Source: Garcia nutans (Eukaryota; Streptophyta; Magnoliopsida; Malpighiales; Euphorbiaceae). Taken from it: a stretch of DNA of 64,000 bases. The position numbers and the translations under genes were made by a program. The stretch lies in contig CANTUV010000062.1 of NCBI GenBank assembly GCA_947685225.1, positions 11,738,501 through 11,802,500 of the forward strand, in the 5' to 3' direction. Shown here piece by piece: positions 21,101 to 33,149 of the stretch. The notes under the pieces are model-generated. The model was not told the DNA's origin, did no database searches, and worked only from the letters and a program-made list of their open reading frames with translations. Numbering within the stretch: the first letter of the stretch is position 1; every line of letters starts with the position of its first letter.

Positions 21101-24100
21101 CCAACTTTTGTGATAGTATCCAATATAAAACCCTAGCTTAGCTTATTGTAGGCTTTCTCAAGGTTAATTTTGATAACCCATGAATCCCTTCCCTTCATAT
21201 TATGCATAGAATGGATTGCTTCCTGAGCTATTATAATATTATCAACAATATGATGGCTAGAAATGTAACTAGTTTAATTAAGGCTAATCAAATGTGGGAT
21301 TTTAGGCTTAAGTCTATTAGTAATCACTTTACTTGCAATTTTCATGACCATATTACAAAAACTATTGGGTCGAGATTATGAAATATACTTTGGTATTGTG
21401 ACTTTGGGTATTAGTATAATCTTGGTTTTGTTTATCGCTTCTAGAATAGTAGCTCTCTCAAAAAGATCTTTCACAAATTTGCAAACCAAGGGCCCAACCA
21501 TATTTCAATATTACTGATAGAATGCGACATGGTATCCATATAATCTAGAGCTTTTAATGGTTGAATTTGGAATATAGTTATCTTTATTTCCTCCCGGCAA
21601 TAGATTTGCCTAGGCCCTCTATAATTTTTCCTCTAAGGTGAGGGAAACACATAAAGGTAACGTAATTTTCAGATCATCATCTCCCCTGTATATAGGTTTG
21701 CAAAGAATAGAATAACAATGTTTTTTATAGTTTCTTAGTCACTAGTCTAGTGGACATTAGTATCCTTTAACATTTCAATTTTGCTTCTTCTCTTTTTCTG
21801 AATAGCATTGCTATAGAAATAAGAAGTGTTCTTGTCTCCAAGTTGAACCCAATCCGTGGGAGCTTGCTACATTTATAAGAGTTCTTAGACTTCTATAGCT
21901 CTACCTCTTACCTAAACTGCATTTCAAGATTTTGGAGATTCATAGAGTCATGGATAGCTAGAGCACATTGTATTCCACCAAGCCACCTCAAAATGGTCTT
22001 CTTGTGATCTTGCAATCGAATATATTACCAAAGACAATTTAATTCCACATTAATAGCTTTGAAGAAAAACTTTCCATGGCATCTTGAAATCCAATAGTTT
22101 TGTTTCAATTATTAGAAATAAATCTGTAAAAATCATTATGAAGGAGCCACCGAGCTATAAACTTAATGGGGGAAATGCATTTGACCCATACAAAAGTTAA
22201 TGAAAAAGGGATAATGATCAACTCAATTCAGGTGAATAACTTTTTCTTTGTTGAACCTTAAAACCTAAGAGTTGTTGCATATGGTCGTATCTAATTTCAC
22301 CATAAGACTGCCTCAAACCCAGTAAATTCCTGGTCATGGAACTCCAAATATATCATATGGAAGTCATCAAACCATGTTTTAAAAAGAGTTGTTTACTCAA
22401 CTCCCATTATGAGAGTCATATTTCTTTTCAAAACTATTGAGAAGAGCATCGAAGTCTCTAACATGCAACTAAAGATCACCAATATGATTTGCAAGTCTAT
22501 CTAATTTTTTTAGAGGAATTTTCAATAGGTGGCAGCTGGGCTTTTGTAGATGAAGATAATGAGAGAATCGATTCAATTAGATCATTTCACAAGAGCATGA
22601 ATATATTGCCTATGAACTTCCACAAAAGCCAAATGCCCTCAGCAAATCTCGTAATTTCAACATGAAAAAAATTGTTGAACTTCAATTTTTTAACAAGCTT
22701 GTTAGCTTATGTCTCATTTTTTTTTTGCTTTAAAAATGCTATCATTTGAAGTTTGTTTATCTAAACTAAGCTCCTAAAAGCATTGTTAAAACCTTAGATG
22801 CCGGCTCTTAGCAGTTCTATGTATAAAAATATAAGTCGATAAAAAAAGATAAAAGAAAAAACTCAGGGACCAAAAAAATGGACAATAAGGAAAGAAGAAG
22901 AACTAAAGAAAAAGAACAGAAGAAGAAACAAAGAAATAAAAGAAGAAGAAATGAGAGGAAGAAGAAGAAGAAGAAGCAGAGGCAGAGACAGAGAAGAAGT
23001 AAAAGAAGAAGAACAGAAGAAAAAGAAAAGCAGAGAATAGAGAGAAAATAAAGAAAATTGTAATTGGCTATTTTTTCATTCCCTCTTGTAATATGTAACA
23101 TCTGTATTTATAAAAGATAACAAGATTCTTTTGTCAACATTCTTACTACCCTCATGATAACAACTAACAAAAGGACAAATGCCTAATATCCAGTAGCTTA
23201 ATATCTAATATCTAATTCTAATTCTCTTGATCCAGTAGCTTGCAATTGCTCCAATTCACTTCACTGTAATAACCATCTTCAACAATGGCAGTAGCAGCCT
23301 TGGTAATAGCTTGCAGATTGGATGGACGTGTTGGGCCTTCCTTGAGCTGTTGGAGCGATAACTTCTGCTGGAGCAGATAGACTTGGGCCTTCATCTCTAA
23401 CTTTCTCATCTTCTCCTCTAGCTTGGATCATGGCAAAAACTAGCTAATCAATAAGCCCCAAATGGGCTACTAATGCCCATGTCTTTGGTGGACTCTTTTG
23501 AGAGGGAGGTTCCAATCACTTTCTCAATTACCATTATTTCACCCTCCTCATTACTTGGCCCTCTCATGCCTCCACCAATACTAAGGGAGGGGTTTTCCAG
23601 CTCCATTGCCTAGCCTGATAACTCCAAGGTAGAGTTGTTTCTCAAAGAGGCTTCCCTATGTTCTTGAATAGATATGGTCGTATGTTTTGATACATTCAAT
23701 GTGGTCTTATTCAAAACATGAGATAAAATACTATTGAGGAAGTCATGACTGCATTGCTAATGTTGTGTGGTTAACCTCGAAAGTAACCTGGGTGCCATTT
23801 TGATTATTCTCTTCGGTGGTGGCTTGCATGGCTCTAGAAACTCTATTATTGTTTGACTTACTAGCCTTTCTAGTCCTACATAAATTTTGCCTCATTTCGG
23901 TTATTTCCTTTATTAGTATATTTGAATGTCATAAAGAGCTTAGACCTTGCATTAACCCTTTTTAAGAAATTGCCCATTGATTGATCATTCAAATCCTCCA
24001 AACCTATAAGAATGCCAAATTTGAACCCTTCTTTGCTTATGTCTGAATTACTGCCATTAATTCCTCGTGTTTGTAGATACCCTTTGTTTGTTCCTTTCCT

Positions 24101-27100
24101 AGATACCAACATCCATAGGCTAAAGCAAGGAGTACTATCCTCAGACACCATTTTTTAGGTGACTCCACCATTGTTGCCATCGTATCCCTATTATTACTAC
24201 TTTTCCCTTTATAGAGAGGATACACAACAACTAGATGGCCATAAAATCTACATTCAAAATGTATTTTTAATAAGTCCTCATACTTGATGAGGTAAGGTGT
24301 ACCATCAATAATAATCTTAGGGATTCGACAAATGTTCAGGTCTAGCTCTACTTTATCCCTTTATGGAGAGGGCAAAAGCTAGGTGGCAATAGAATCTAGA
24401 TTCAAAACATAGATTTGCTAATATAATTTGAGTTAGAAATTAAAAAAATAAAAATAAAAATGAATAGTGAGTTTTGTACCTTGGCAGCAGAACACGCATT
24501 AAGGAACTTTTGGAGGAGTTGTGCCCACTTGCCTCTTTCTTGGGCCATGTAAATCTCTACTTGTTCAGGACTTACTTGGTCTTTGGGAAGCTTGCCCACT
24601 TTAACACCACAAAAATATTCAGTTATATATATATATATATAGTGAATAGACACTATTATATAAAAAATGGGAATGAAGAAGACAAAACAATTATAAAATT
24701 AGAGCCTAATTATGTTATATATAATCAATCTAAAATTTTAATTTAATAATTAATAATCAATTAATAAATTTAATTTAGAATTTAGAGTCACATGTACATT
24801 TTCCTACCCTACACTAGAGTATTTAAAATCTAAATCTTAAGAAAATTCTCAAACTTCTCTCAATTGTACTTCATCTTTTAAAACTCTAATCTCTATTTAT
24901 ATGTATATGGTTAATCTTTCTCAATTTCAGTCTATAACCTGTTGTAAGAATTTGATTAATTTTTCACCAATAATATGTATAGTATATGAACAATTATACC
25001 AATAATTATATCAGAAAAATTTCCAGAAAAGAGAGGCAGGTCACAATGGATACTCTTAAATACCAAGTCTTTTCTTAAACAGAATTTTTCTAGACATATA
25101 ATTACTAGCATAAAATACCACCACAACTATACCAAAAATAGCTATTAAATAATTAATAAAGAGAATACCAAATTTAACTAGGTTCGGCCAATTTTGCCTA
25201 CATCCTCGGACACCACCAAAATAATTCTAATTTCAAAGAAGAAATACAACAAAGAGAGAAGAAAAATAAGCCTTATACATTAAATGAACTTTTTTTTGGA
25301 TGATTCAAACTAAAGGGGAAGGTCCCCTTTTATAACAAAAATTCTTTAAAAATTCCACATCTTTCGATGTGGAATAAATAGCCATATTCAACAAATCTTC
25401 ACTTTGGCTATTTTTTTATTTATAATCTGCAAATCTTCTCTCATAAGAAACTATTTCAGTGGTATCTTCAAATGCACTGTGTAGCGCTTATCTTCAATTT
25501 CTCAAAACATTGATCATGTTCAAACAATGGTTGAACTTGACAGCTGTCACCACCTTTGTCAACATATCTACGGGATTGTCATTGGTCCGAATTTTCTGAA
25601 GTAATATTTCACCTTTCTTCAGAATCTCACGTACAAAATGATACCGAATATTGATGCGCTTCATCCTTGCATGATAAACTTAATTTTTTACTAAATGAAT
25701 AACACTTTGACTATCACAAGGCACTTTAATGTGCTTTTGTCTAACTCCCAGTTCACCAAGCAACCCTTGAAGCCAAATTGCTTCTTTAATAGCCTCTGAT
25801 ACTGTCATGTACTCTGCTTCCATAGTGGACAAGGCAACTGTTGACTGTAATGTAGACTTCCAACTAACCGGCCCCTTAGTAAGTGTAAATACATAATCGG
25901 TAGTTGATCGACGTTTATCCAAATCACCAGCATAGTTAGAATAACAGTATCCAACTACACATTGACCATCTTTTTCATGTCGCTCAAATATCAATCCAAC
26001 ATCTAAGGTGTTCAGAATATACAGCAGAATCCATTTCACAGCTTGCCAGTGCTCCTTACCAGGATCATGCATGTACCTGCTCACAACTCCAACTGCTTGT
26101 GAAATGTCCGGCCTTGTACACACCATAGAATACATCAAGTTACCAACAGCATTTGCATATGGAACCTTAGACATGTACTCTCGTTCCACTTCATTTTTAG
26201 GAGATAAAGATGAGTTGAGCTTCATATGAGGTGCAAGCGGTGTACTTACAGATTTTGAGTTTTCATTCAGTCCAAAATGTTGTAGTACTTTCTTCAGATA
26301 ATGTTTCTGATTCAAACAAAGTGTTCTTCTCTTCCTATCTCTACATATCTCCACGCCTAAAATTTTCTTTGCTTCTCCCAAGTCTTTCATTTTAAACTCC
26401 TGATTCAGTTGAGTCTTCAACTTCTCAATTTCTTCTAGATTCTTTGAAGCTATCAGCATATCATCAACATACAGGAGAAAATATATAAAAGATCCATCTT
26501 GTAGCTTGCATAAATACACACAATGGTCGTATTTGCTCCTTGTGTACTTCTGCCTCATCATAAAATTGTCAAATCATTTATACCACTGTCTCGGAGATAA
26601 TTTCAATCCGTACAATGATTTTTTCAATTTACATACCCGTTTTTCTTCTCCAACAACCTTGAACTCTTATGGCTGAGTCATATAAATTTTCTCTTCTAAT
26701 TCTCTATGTAGAAATACAATTTTTACATCAAGTTGAACGAGTTCTAAATCTAATTGTGCTACCAAGACCAATAAAATTCTAATGGCGAAATATTTTACAA
26801 CTGGAGAAAATACTTCATTATAATCAATTCCTTTCATCTAAGCATAGCCATTAGCTACCAATCTTGCCTTGTAGCGCACATCGTTCTTGTAAGAAAATCC
26901 TTCTTTCTTTATAAATATCCATTTGCATCCAATTGTCTTCTTTGCCTTTGGAAGATTAGCTAGCTTGCATGTCTGATTCTTTTCAAGGGACTGTATTTCA
27001 TCATCTATGGCTTTCCTCCACTTCTCCTTTTCTGAACTTTGGACAGCTTCACTATAAGTATTAGGAATGCCATTATTTGCAATTAGAGATGCATAAGCCA

Positions 27101-30100
27101 CCATATCATCATATCGAGCAGGTTTGTGAATCTCTCGTCGTGGCCTATTTATTGCAATAAATTCTTATTGCGGTGGAGGTTCTTGGGTTGGAACCTCTTC
27201 TTCATCTGACTTCTCCTCTATCATAGGAGTATTTCCATCTATTTTATTTGTTGCTGGGTCAATAATTCTTCTTATAAACTCCACCTGCTGCGGAGTACCA
27301 TCTGTTTGCTGCACAATTTCATTTGTTACCTTTTTCAATATGGTAGATTCATCAAAGGTAACATTTCTGCTAAAGACTATCTTCTTTGTCTCTGGACACC
27401 AAAGGCGAAGTCCCTTCACACCAATAGTAATCCCCATAAAGAGCGCTTTCTTTGCCATCGGATCTAACTTTGATTCCTTAACATGGTAGTATGCAGTGGA
27501 ACCAAACACACGTAAGAAATCATAATTAGTTGCAGATTTTTCAGACCACATCTCCAAAGGTGTTTTACTACCAATAGCAGCTGTTGGTATGCATATGTCA
27601 CAGCTTCAGTCCAAAATTGTCTGCCCAGCCTAGCATTGGACAACATACACCGAACTTTCTCCACCAATATCCGGTTCATGCGTTCTAACACCCCATTTTG
27701 TTATGGTGTATCTCTAACTGTGAAGTATCTAATAATACCTTCATCTTGGCAGAATTTTAAAAATGAATCACTTTTATACTCTCCACCATTATATGTGCGA
27801 GGACATTTGACTTTTCTGCCCGTCTGAGTTTCCATCATCTTTTTTCATATGAGGAATACTCTCAACACTTCATCATTCTTCTTCATAGTATACACCCATA
27901 CTCTCCGAAAGAAATCATAAATAAATGTTATAAAGTAGTATTTTCCTCCCATTGAAGATGTCTTGGAAGGACCTCACACATATGAGTGAATATAGTCCAA
28001 AATATCCTTGGTATCATGGATTGTAGTACCAAACTTCACTCTAGTCTGCTTGCCTTTGACACAATGCTCACAGAAATCTAACTTTTAGAGTTGCACTCCT
28101 TTCAATAATCCTTGATCTGATAACAGTTTCAAGAATTTATCACCAGCATGTCCCAAATGTATATGCCATAATCTGGTTGCTTCCAAATCTTGATCATTAC
28201 TAGAAGCTACTGTTGTTGTCCCAATAATTGCATTACCCTGATAGTAATACAAGTTATTGGCCTTCTTAATCCTTTCATTATCACCAGTGTACTGGAGATG
28301 ATTTTTATTACTCCATCTGCTGCATTTACAATGAAGTTCTTTGATTCTAGGACTCCCACAGAGATAAGATTCTTCTTCAAACTCGGTATATATCGGACAT
28401 TTAACAGTATTCTGATTGATCCATCATGATTCCTCAATTAGATTGAACCAATTTATTTAATCATACATGGACCGTCATTTGTTGTATAATAGTTGCTCCT
28501 TTTAGTTCTCTAAAGTCAAAGAACCAATCTCGATTGAGACACATATGATGACTACAACCAGAATTAAGAAGCCATACACTAGAAGAGCTTGTTGATGACA
28601 CAACAACTAATGAAAGATCTGAGTCTTTATCATCACATTCAGCTACATTTGAATTCACGACAACTTTTTCTTTATCAGATTTGCTTTTATTACTCAGCTT
28701 GGGATAATTTATCTTTCAATATCCTTTCTCCCGGCAAAAGGCACATTCATCTTTAGCTGGTCTAAATTTTGACCTCCCCTTCTTTTCTCTCTTCCTGCTT
28801 TGAGAGTGACCTCTCACAATTAATGTTTCTGCTGTTCCACTTGAACTCTCTTTCTTGTATTTTTTTTTTCATAGTTTGTAACTGTATAGTGCAGCAGTTA
28901 CTTCAGAAAGAGTCACTTTAGCCTTCCCATGGAGTAGAGTTATTTCAAGAAACTTAAACTTCTCTGGAAGGGACCCCAACAGCATCAAAGCCAAATCTTC
29001 ATCTTTAAAAGTCACATCCAAATTCATCAAATCAGCTACCAACTGATGTGCTCATTTATAGTGGTACTAGGAATATAAGTGAAGCGAAACAATCTCTTCT
29101 TCATATGAAGCTTGTTCTGACTGCTTTTCTTTAAAAAAAATTTCTCAAATTCCTTCCACAATTTACTTGTAGAAACTTCCGTAGAGAACGCATACTTCTT
29201 TTCTCTAGAAAGTCATGATCGAATTGTACCACAAGCTACACAATTGATGACTTTTTATTTTTTTTTTCATCAATGTCTTCTGGTTTCTCTTCTTCAATGG
29301 CAATGTTTAGACCTTGCTGAAAGAGAGCGTCTAGAACCTCACTTTGCCACATACCAAAATGACCCGTACCATAAAAAATATCTACTGTAAATCTAGCATT
29401 TGACACAATATTTCTTGACCAAATTGACAAAGTGGATGTAGTCTTCTTTGGAGTAGATGATTTGCCTGAGTCGTCTGTCATCTCTGCTTTAAAAAAAATT
29501 ATTTAATAGCTAACAAATGTGGAATACAAATAATCCAAGAAAATCTTTTCTGATGTGGAAGATCAGACTAGGCTGCAACCACAGAGCATACTCAGAAAAA
29601 CTTGGCTCTGATACCAATTATTACAAAAATTGAATTAATTTTTCACCAATAATATGTATAGTGTGTGAATAATTGTACTAATAATTATACCAGAAAAATT
29701 TTTAGGAAAGAGAGGTGGGTCACAATGGACATTCTTAAATACCAAGTCTTTTCTTAGACAAAATTTTTCTAGATATATAATCACTAGCACAAAATATCAC
29801 TACAACTATATTAAAAATAGCTATTAAATAATTAATAAAGAGAACACCAAATTTAATAAGGTTCGGCCAATTTTGCCTACGTCCTTAGGCACCACCAAAA
29901 TAATATTTCTAATTTCAAAGAAGAAATACAAAAAGAGAGAAGAAAAATAAGCCTTATACATTAAATGAACTTATTTTTTAAGATGATTCAAACTAAAGGC
30001 GAAGATCTCCTTTTATAATAAAAATTCTTCTTCAAAAATTTCACATTTTTTGACGTGAAATAAATAGCCATATTCAACATAACCTCTCAATAATAAAGAA

Positions 30101-32678
30101 TTAATCTCAATGTATGATTATCGGTTCTCAAAATCATATTATATTTATTTAATTTATAATATTTGAAATTTTTTATTTTAAAAAATTAATTTTAAGTTCA
30201 AATTTTAATTAATTATTTAATATTAAAATTATTGATTGATATTAAAAAATATTCTCCTTGTCCTAATTTGATAGAAATATTTTTTATTGTCTACTAATTA
30301 AAAAAATTAATTATTTTTGTTAGAAATATAAATTTAAATATAAATTTTTTATTATATTTTTTATTTTTAACATATTAAATAATTTATTAAAATAAAATAA
30401 ATAAAATATAATTTGAGATAAATATGAAGAGCAGAAAAGAAAAAAATATGAATAAACTATATATAAAAAGGATATCATAAATGTTGGTCAATTAGAAAAA
30501 GATTCCTATTTGTCTTCTTTTTTCTCATTTGTTTTTTTTTTATCAACGATTTTTTCATTTGTTTTTCTTTAGTTAAAAAACTTTGTACGTAATCAATAAT
30601 TGAAACAAAGAAGCTTGAAATAACGAGAGAAGGCATGACATGAGGCTGATATTTGGTCAACAGTCAACCTTGACAACCTCCGCAAAAACTTGCATCTGCA
30701 GCCAATTATTTGGCATCTCAAATGCTTTTTGCTTTTTTGATTTTTTTTTATCTTCAATGCGGTTTGCAATAGTCTTATGCTGTCGTTTATTTATTTATTT
30801 ATTAATATTTAGCTTTTATTTAAAAATTTATTATTTTAAAAATAAGATATCAATAAAAAAAAGTTTATTTATTATCGGCAAAATTTATTTTGAGACTTCA
30901 AAAATTTTCTTTTTCAAGTCATTTATTGAATTTTTAAAGTTTATTGTCTACACTCTATAATGAGTTCTCTAACTTTTATTCTGACACATATTGAAGGTAT
31001 ATTTAACTAACAAATTTAACAATTTATTATTAAAAAATTCAAAATATTAAAAAGTAAATTCTAATAAAATTATATTATTTTAAAAAGTTAAAACACAAAC
31101 ACAAATTTTAAAAAAAAAACTTGCATTAACAGAGACACTAGTAGGTAATTTCAAAAGAAAAAAAAACAGAGACACTGGTCGGTGTTTGTTTCTGCTTTGA
31201 AAAATTTTTGGGTCATAAAAAGAAGAAAGTTCTGATTTTAAATTTTCCCATCTTAGGTGTTGGATTATTTTTCAAAAATGCATTTTGTCTTTAAAATATC
31301 AATCTTTAAAGGTATAAAATAAAAATAAAAATATTCTTATCTGTCATATTAAAATGTTCAAAAATAAATATATATAATAAATTTTTTTTGAGACGGAAAT
31401 AATATTAAATAGTATAAAAGACATTGAATAAGACACTTCACTAATATCGTAAAGCAATCAAAATATAAAATTTATAAAAAGAGATTTAAAATAATGTGTA
31501 ACTAATTAAATTCATGCCTATTCCATGATTTGCAAGTTAATAATTTGAAGAAAAGTTAGCATTGAAAAGTAGTCACTTCTTAAATTTAATAAATAAACAT
31601 AATTATAAATTATGTTAAATCATAATTTTTTTTACATAAATCTTATTCGTTTATTTTTCATTCTGTCGTGGAGATCATATATACCAACATAATCTATTTT
31701 ATGTTCATCTCAACATAAAAAGATTTTTAATCCATTTATTTTTATCATTTTTATCTTCGAATCTATGTATCATAGTAATGTAGATTAATAAGAGATTCTA
31801 TTTTTTTTTTATAATTAAATATTATCAAAAAAAATCTTTTATAACTTGGCCGTGATTTATGCCACAAAATATTATCATCAATATATATAATATAAACTTT
31901 TTTTTTGTTCAGTTGAAATTTTTTTCATTAGTTTGTAATTATTTACACATCAAGGACTATACAATACCACATAACAGGAGAATAAAAGTCCAACAAATTG
32001 ACTTTAGACCCAAATTTCATTTAAAAAGGAAAATAGAAAAAAAGGAGCCAATAAGATATAATCACATAGATTTTTTTTCACTGTTAAAGGTGCAAACAAG
32101 AGGAGGATTTTGAGTTTGAATAATTTTCCATTTACCTTTATAATGAGAGCTTAATTTATTAATTTAGTTGAAGAAAAATTTCTCTTTATCATTAGCTAGG
32201 AGTGTTTTTTCAGATTTAATGAGAAATATTAATGAAAATTAATTTTAAAAAAAAAAAAGAAATAAGGAAAAATAGAGATGAAGAACTTACATGGAGAAGG
32301 AATATGATGAATTTGAGGGAAGACATGAATGAGATAAACCATAGTAGATTCATTATTAATAAGGTTCTTTAATGTCCATGAAAGAGCATCCATGCTTGAC
32401 TCACTCTTCCCTACACCAACATACACACAATCCTCTCGGCCCGATGATCGGCTCTCAACATCAAATGAAAACAAACTCCCTTCCAGCTTATCTTCTTCTT
32501 TGATGGCCTCCATGGCTGATTTTCCATCTTCGATCTTAAATAAATCTTCTTCGATCTCGCTTGTATTACTATGCTGCAAGTACCCACTTGTTATTTCTTC
32601 TTCTTCTTCTTCTACTACTTCTGCTGCTGCTGTGGAGTTTAAGTGTCCTGTCATCGTCTCTGTTGCCGAAACCGACAT
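17870..32678 (-). CDS. Universal stress protein (USP) domain protein, four exons over 14.8 kb
   Basis: The exons on the minus strand are 32678-32291, 24598-24480, 18367-18252 and 18110-17870. They total 864 nt, or 287 codons plus TAA, and join in one frame through GT-AG introns. The N-terminus (about 95 residues) is acidic and low-complexity with a Glu run. The USP domain follows: DCVYVGVGKSESSMDALSW, LIHVFPQIHHIPSP, a helical region rich in MAQERGK, VKVDTMLIESD, AILDLIPILNIKKLVLGT and KIADQILQNA, ending with KIICDGKEV. Plant proteins of this type bind adenine nucleotides and are linked to stress signalling. This one has no U-box or kinase domain, and the partner is unknown. The C-terminus is short and variable with FSCMCFKSPK. 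Introns 1 and 2 are swollen by sense-oriented retroelements. All four junctions are phase-consistent, so the gene is probably functional. Confidence 0.9.
18252..18367 (-). CDS. USP gene exon 3
   Basis: 116 nt, starting in phase 0 after AACAG with VKVDTMLIESDMAGKAI and ending in the second base of an Arg codon at donor GTAATT. It encodes the second half of the USP nucleotide-binding fold. Confidence 0.9.
19100..24415 (-). mobile_element. Degraded L1-type LINE in USP intron 2
   Basis: Read on the minus strand in shifting frames. The ORF1-like part (about 24400-23450) contains a zinc-knuckle-like block and CFSLWMLVSRKG. ORF2 follows, with endonuclease-linker-like sequence (22700-22000) and WVQLGDKNTSYFY near 21850. 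Reverse transcriptase motifs come next (LIPKV, MKIASKVITNRLKP, IIIAQEAIHSM, VIKINLEKAYN at about 21430-21130), then a post-RT block (RVTLVKYILDTIPFYTMQT near 20620) and a 3' domain towards a T-rich left edge near 19100. Many stops are present. The region expected to carry the catalytic FADD/YADD motif is missing next to a homopolymer at 20965-20978. The insertion is sense to the USP gene and begins about 65 bp after exon 2. Confidence 0.85.
22838..23052. repeat. Purine-rich GA/AAG low-complexity tract
   Basis: The plus strand is almost entirely A and G, with AAGAAG units for about 215 bases. The complementary frame translates to Leu/Phe/Ser low complexity and is not a gene. It interrupts the LINE sequence and may be a microsatellite expansion or part of a nested insertion. 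Confidence 0.75.
24480..24598 (-). CDS. USP gene exon 2
   Basis: 119 nt. After acceptor TTAAAG it begins TG GGC AAG, completing a Leu codon with the last T of exon 1 (SP-LGKLPKDQVSPEQ). It ends ACSAAK at donor GTACAA. It is isolated between two retroelements, 341 bp from the Copia LTR and about 65 bp from the LINE. Confidence 0.9.
24940..25393 (-). repeat. 3' LTR of the intronic Copia element
   Basis: 454 bp, TGTTG at one edge and CAACA at the other. It aligns over its whole length with the other LTR at 29619-30079, with scattered substitutions and small indels, so the insertion is not very recent. Confidence 0.9.
25680..29481 (-). pseudogene. Copia gag-pol polyprotein, inactivated
   Basis: Domains in order from 29481 downwards: gag; a zinc-knuckle remnant near 28750; protease with LNSGCSHHM (Asn for the catalytic Asp) near 28570; integrase with HRLGH-like and NGVLERMNR motifs (about 28200-27600); reverse transcriptase (KWIFIKKEGFSYKNDVRYKARLVA near 26900, LLYVDDMLIAS near 26470); and RNase H (STTDYVFTL, STMEAEYM, 26000-25680). 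Several stops and frameshifts split it, for example near 28440, 27700, 27110 and 26570. The RT active-site YVDD is intact but the whole cannot be translated as one protein. Confidence 0.85.
29619..30079 (-). repeat. 5' LTR of the intronic Copia element
   Basis: 461 bp, next to the primer-binding site. It contains the block GTTCGGCCAATTTTGCCTAC (29861-29880) shared with the other LTR and with a different Copia LTR family at 60.9 and 62.3 kb. The inner terminus has drifted (TATTAC for TGTTGT). Confidence 0.9.
30085..32288 (-). other. Rest of USP intron 1, AT-rich
   Basis: No reading frame is supported. Short frames near 30475-30960 and 31859-32113 have no recognisable content. This looks like the original intron sequence plus old unrecognised repeats. 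Confidence 0.55.
32291..32678 (-). CDS. USP gene exon 1
   Basis: The exon starts at ATG 32678-32676 (MSVSATETMTGH). It encodes the acidic N-terminus with six consecutive Glu and the first USP strand-helix block, ending after SP plus one base, at donor GTAAGT (32290-32285). Confidence 0.9.
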
Positions 32679-32955
32679 CGTTTTTCTGGCAAAGAAGTCA
32701 ATGTTTATGACTGGATTTTTAAGAAGTAAACGAATTCTAGCTACATACGTAGATAGATAGACAAAAACGACTACGGAAATGGAAACATTGATGTAATTAA
32801 CTTGTTTAGAAGGCCGGTTGTTACGTATTTATTAACTTCAGCCTTGGCCCTACCTTCAATTAAATTTAAATAAATAAATAAAATAATAATTATTACATGT
32901 GTTATAAGCAAATTTATTATTAATACTGAAATTTCAACTGAAAAAGAAATTTCAA
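32679..32955 (-). promoter_or_regulatory. Upstream region and putative promoter of the USP gene
   Basis: Only about 277 bp separate the ATG from the neighbouring Copia LTR. The stretch has a TATA-like AATAAATA (minus strand, near 32835) and an ACGTA core (near 32823) that may be a G-box-like site. The LTR next door may have replaced part of the ancestral promoter. Confidence 0.35.
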
Positions 32956-33149
32956 TGTTGTTATATTTTTTCTTCTATATTGCCTAACTTTTAATATTGT
33001 ATTATTAGCTTACTATATTGTGTAGATAAATTCCTAATTAGTGTACAATCGTCTAGTATAAATAGCCCATGTAACAATCAATATTGAAAAAACAGAAAAA
33101 TAAAAGGAAATTTCTTTCTCAATTGTTTCCCCTTTATTAATATTTTACA
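32956..33149 (+). repeat. 5' LTR of the split Copia element
   Basis: A short LTR of 194 bp with TATA-like TATAAATAG near 33056. Its first bases (TGTTGTTATATTTTTTC, then CTATATTG) match the start of the truncated 3' LTR at 39573. Confidence 0.75.

Larger units (their letters stand above)
24940..30079 (-). mobile_element. Copia LTR retrotransposon in USP intron 1, two LTRs and TSD
   Basis: The LTRs are at 24940-25393 and 29619-30079. The element begins TGTTG and ends CAACA. The 5-bp repeat TAACC (24935-24939 and 30080-30084) is the target duplication. The primer-binding site, TGGTATCAGAGCC on the minus strand (29616-29604), matches initiator-Met tRNA priming in plant Copia elements. A purine-rich tract (AAAGTGAAGATT) precedes the 3' LTR. 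It is oriented the same way as the USP gene, whose intron 1 it occupies. Confidence 0.93.

Noticed and set aside
22817..23101. 94-residue Leu/Phe-rich minus-strand frame that looks like a membrane protein
   Set aside because: It arises from an AAG-rich simple tract. The hydrophobicity is an artefact of translating CTT/TTC repeats.
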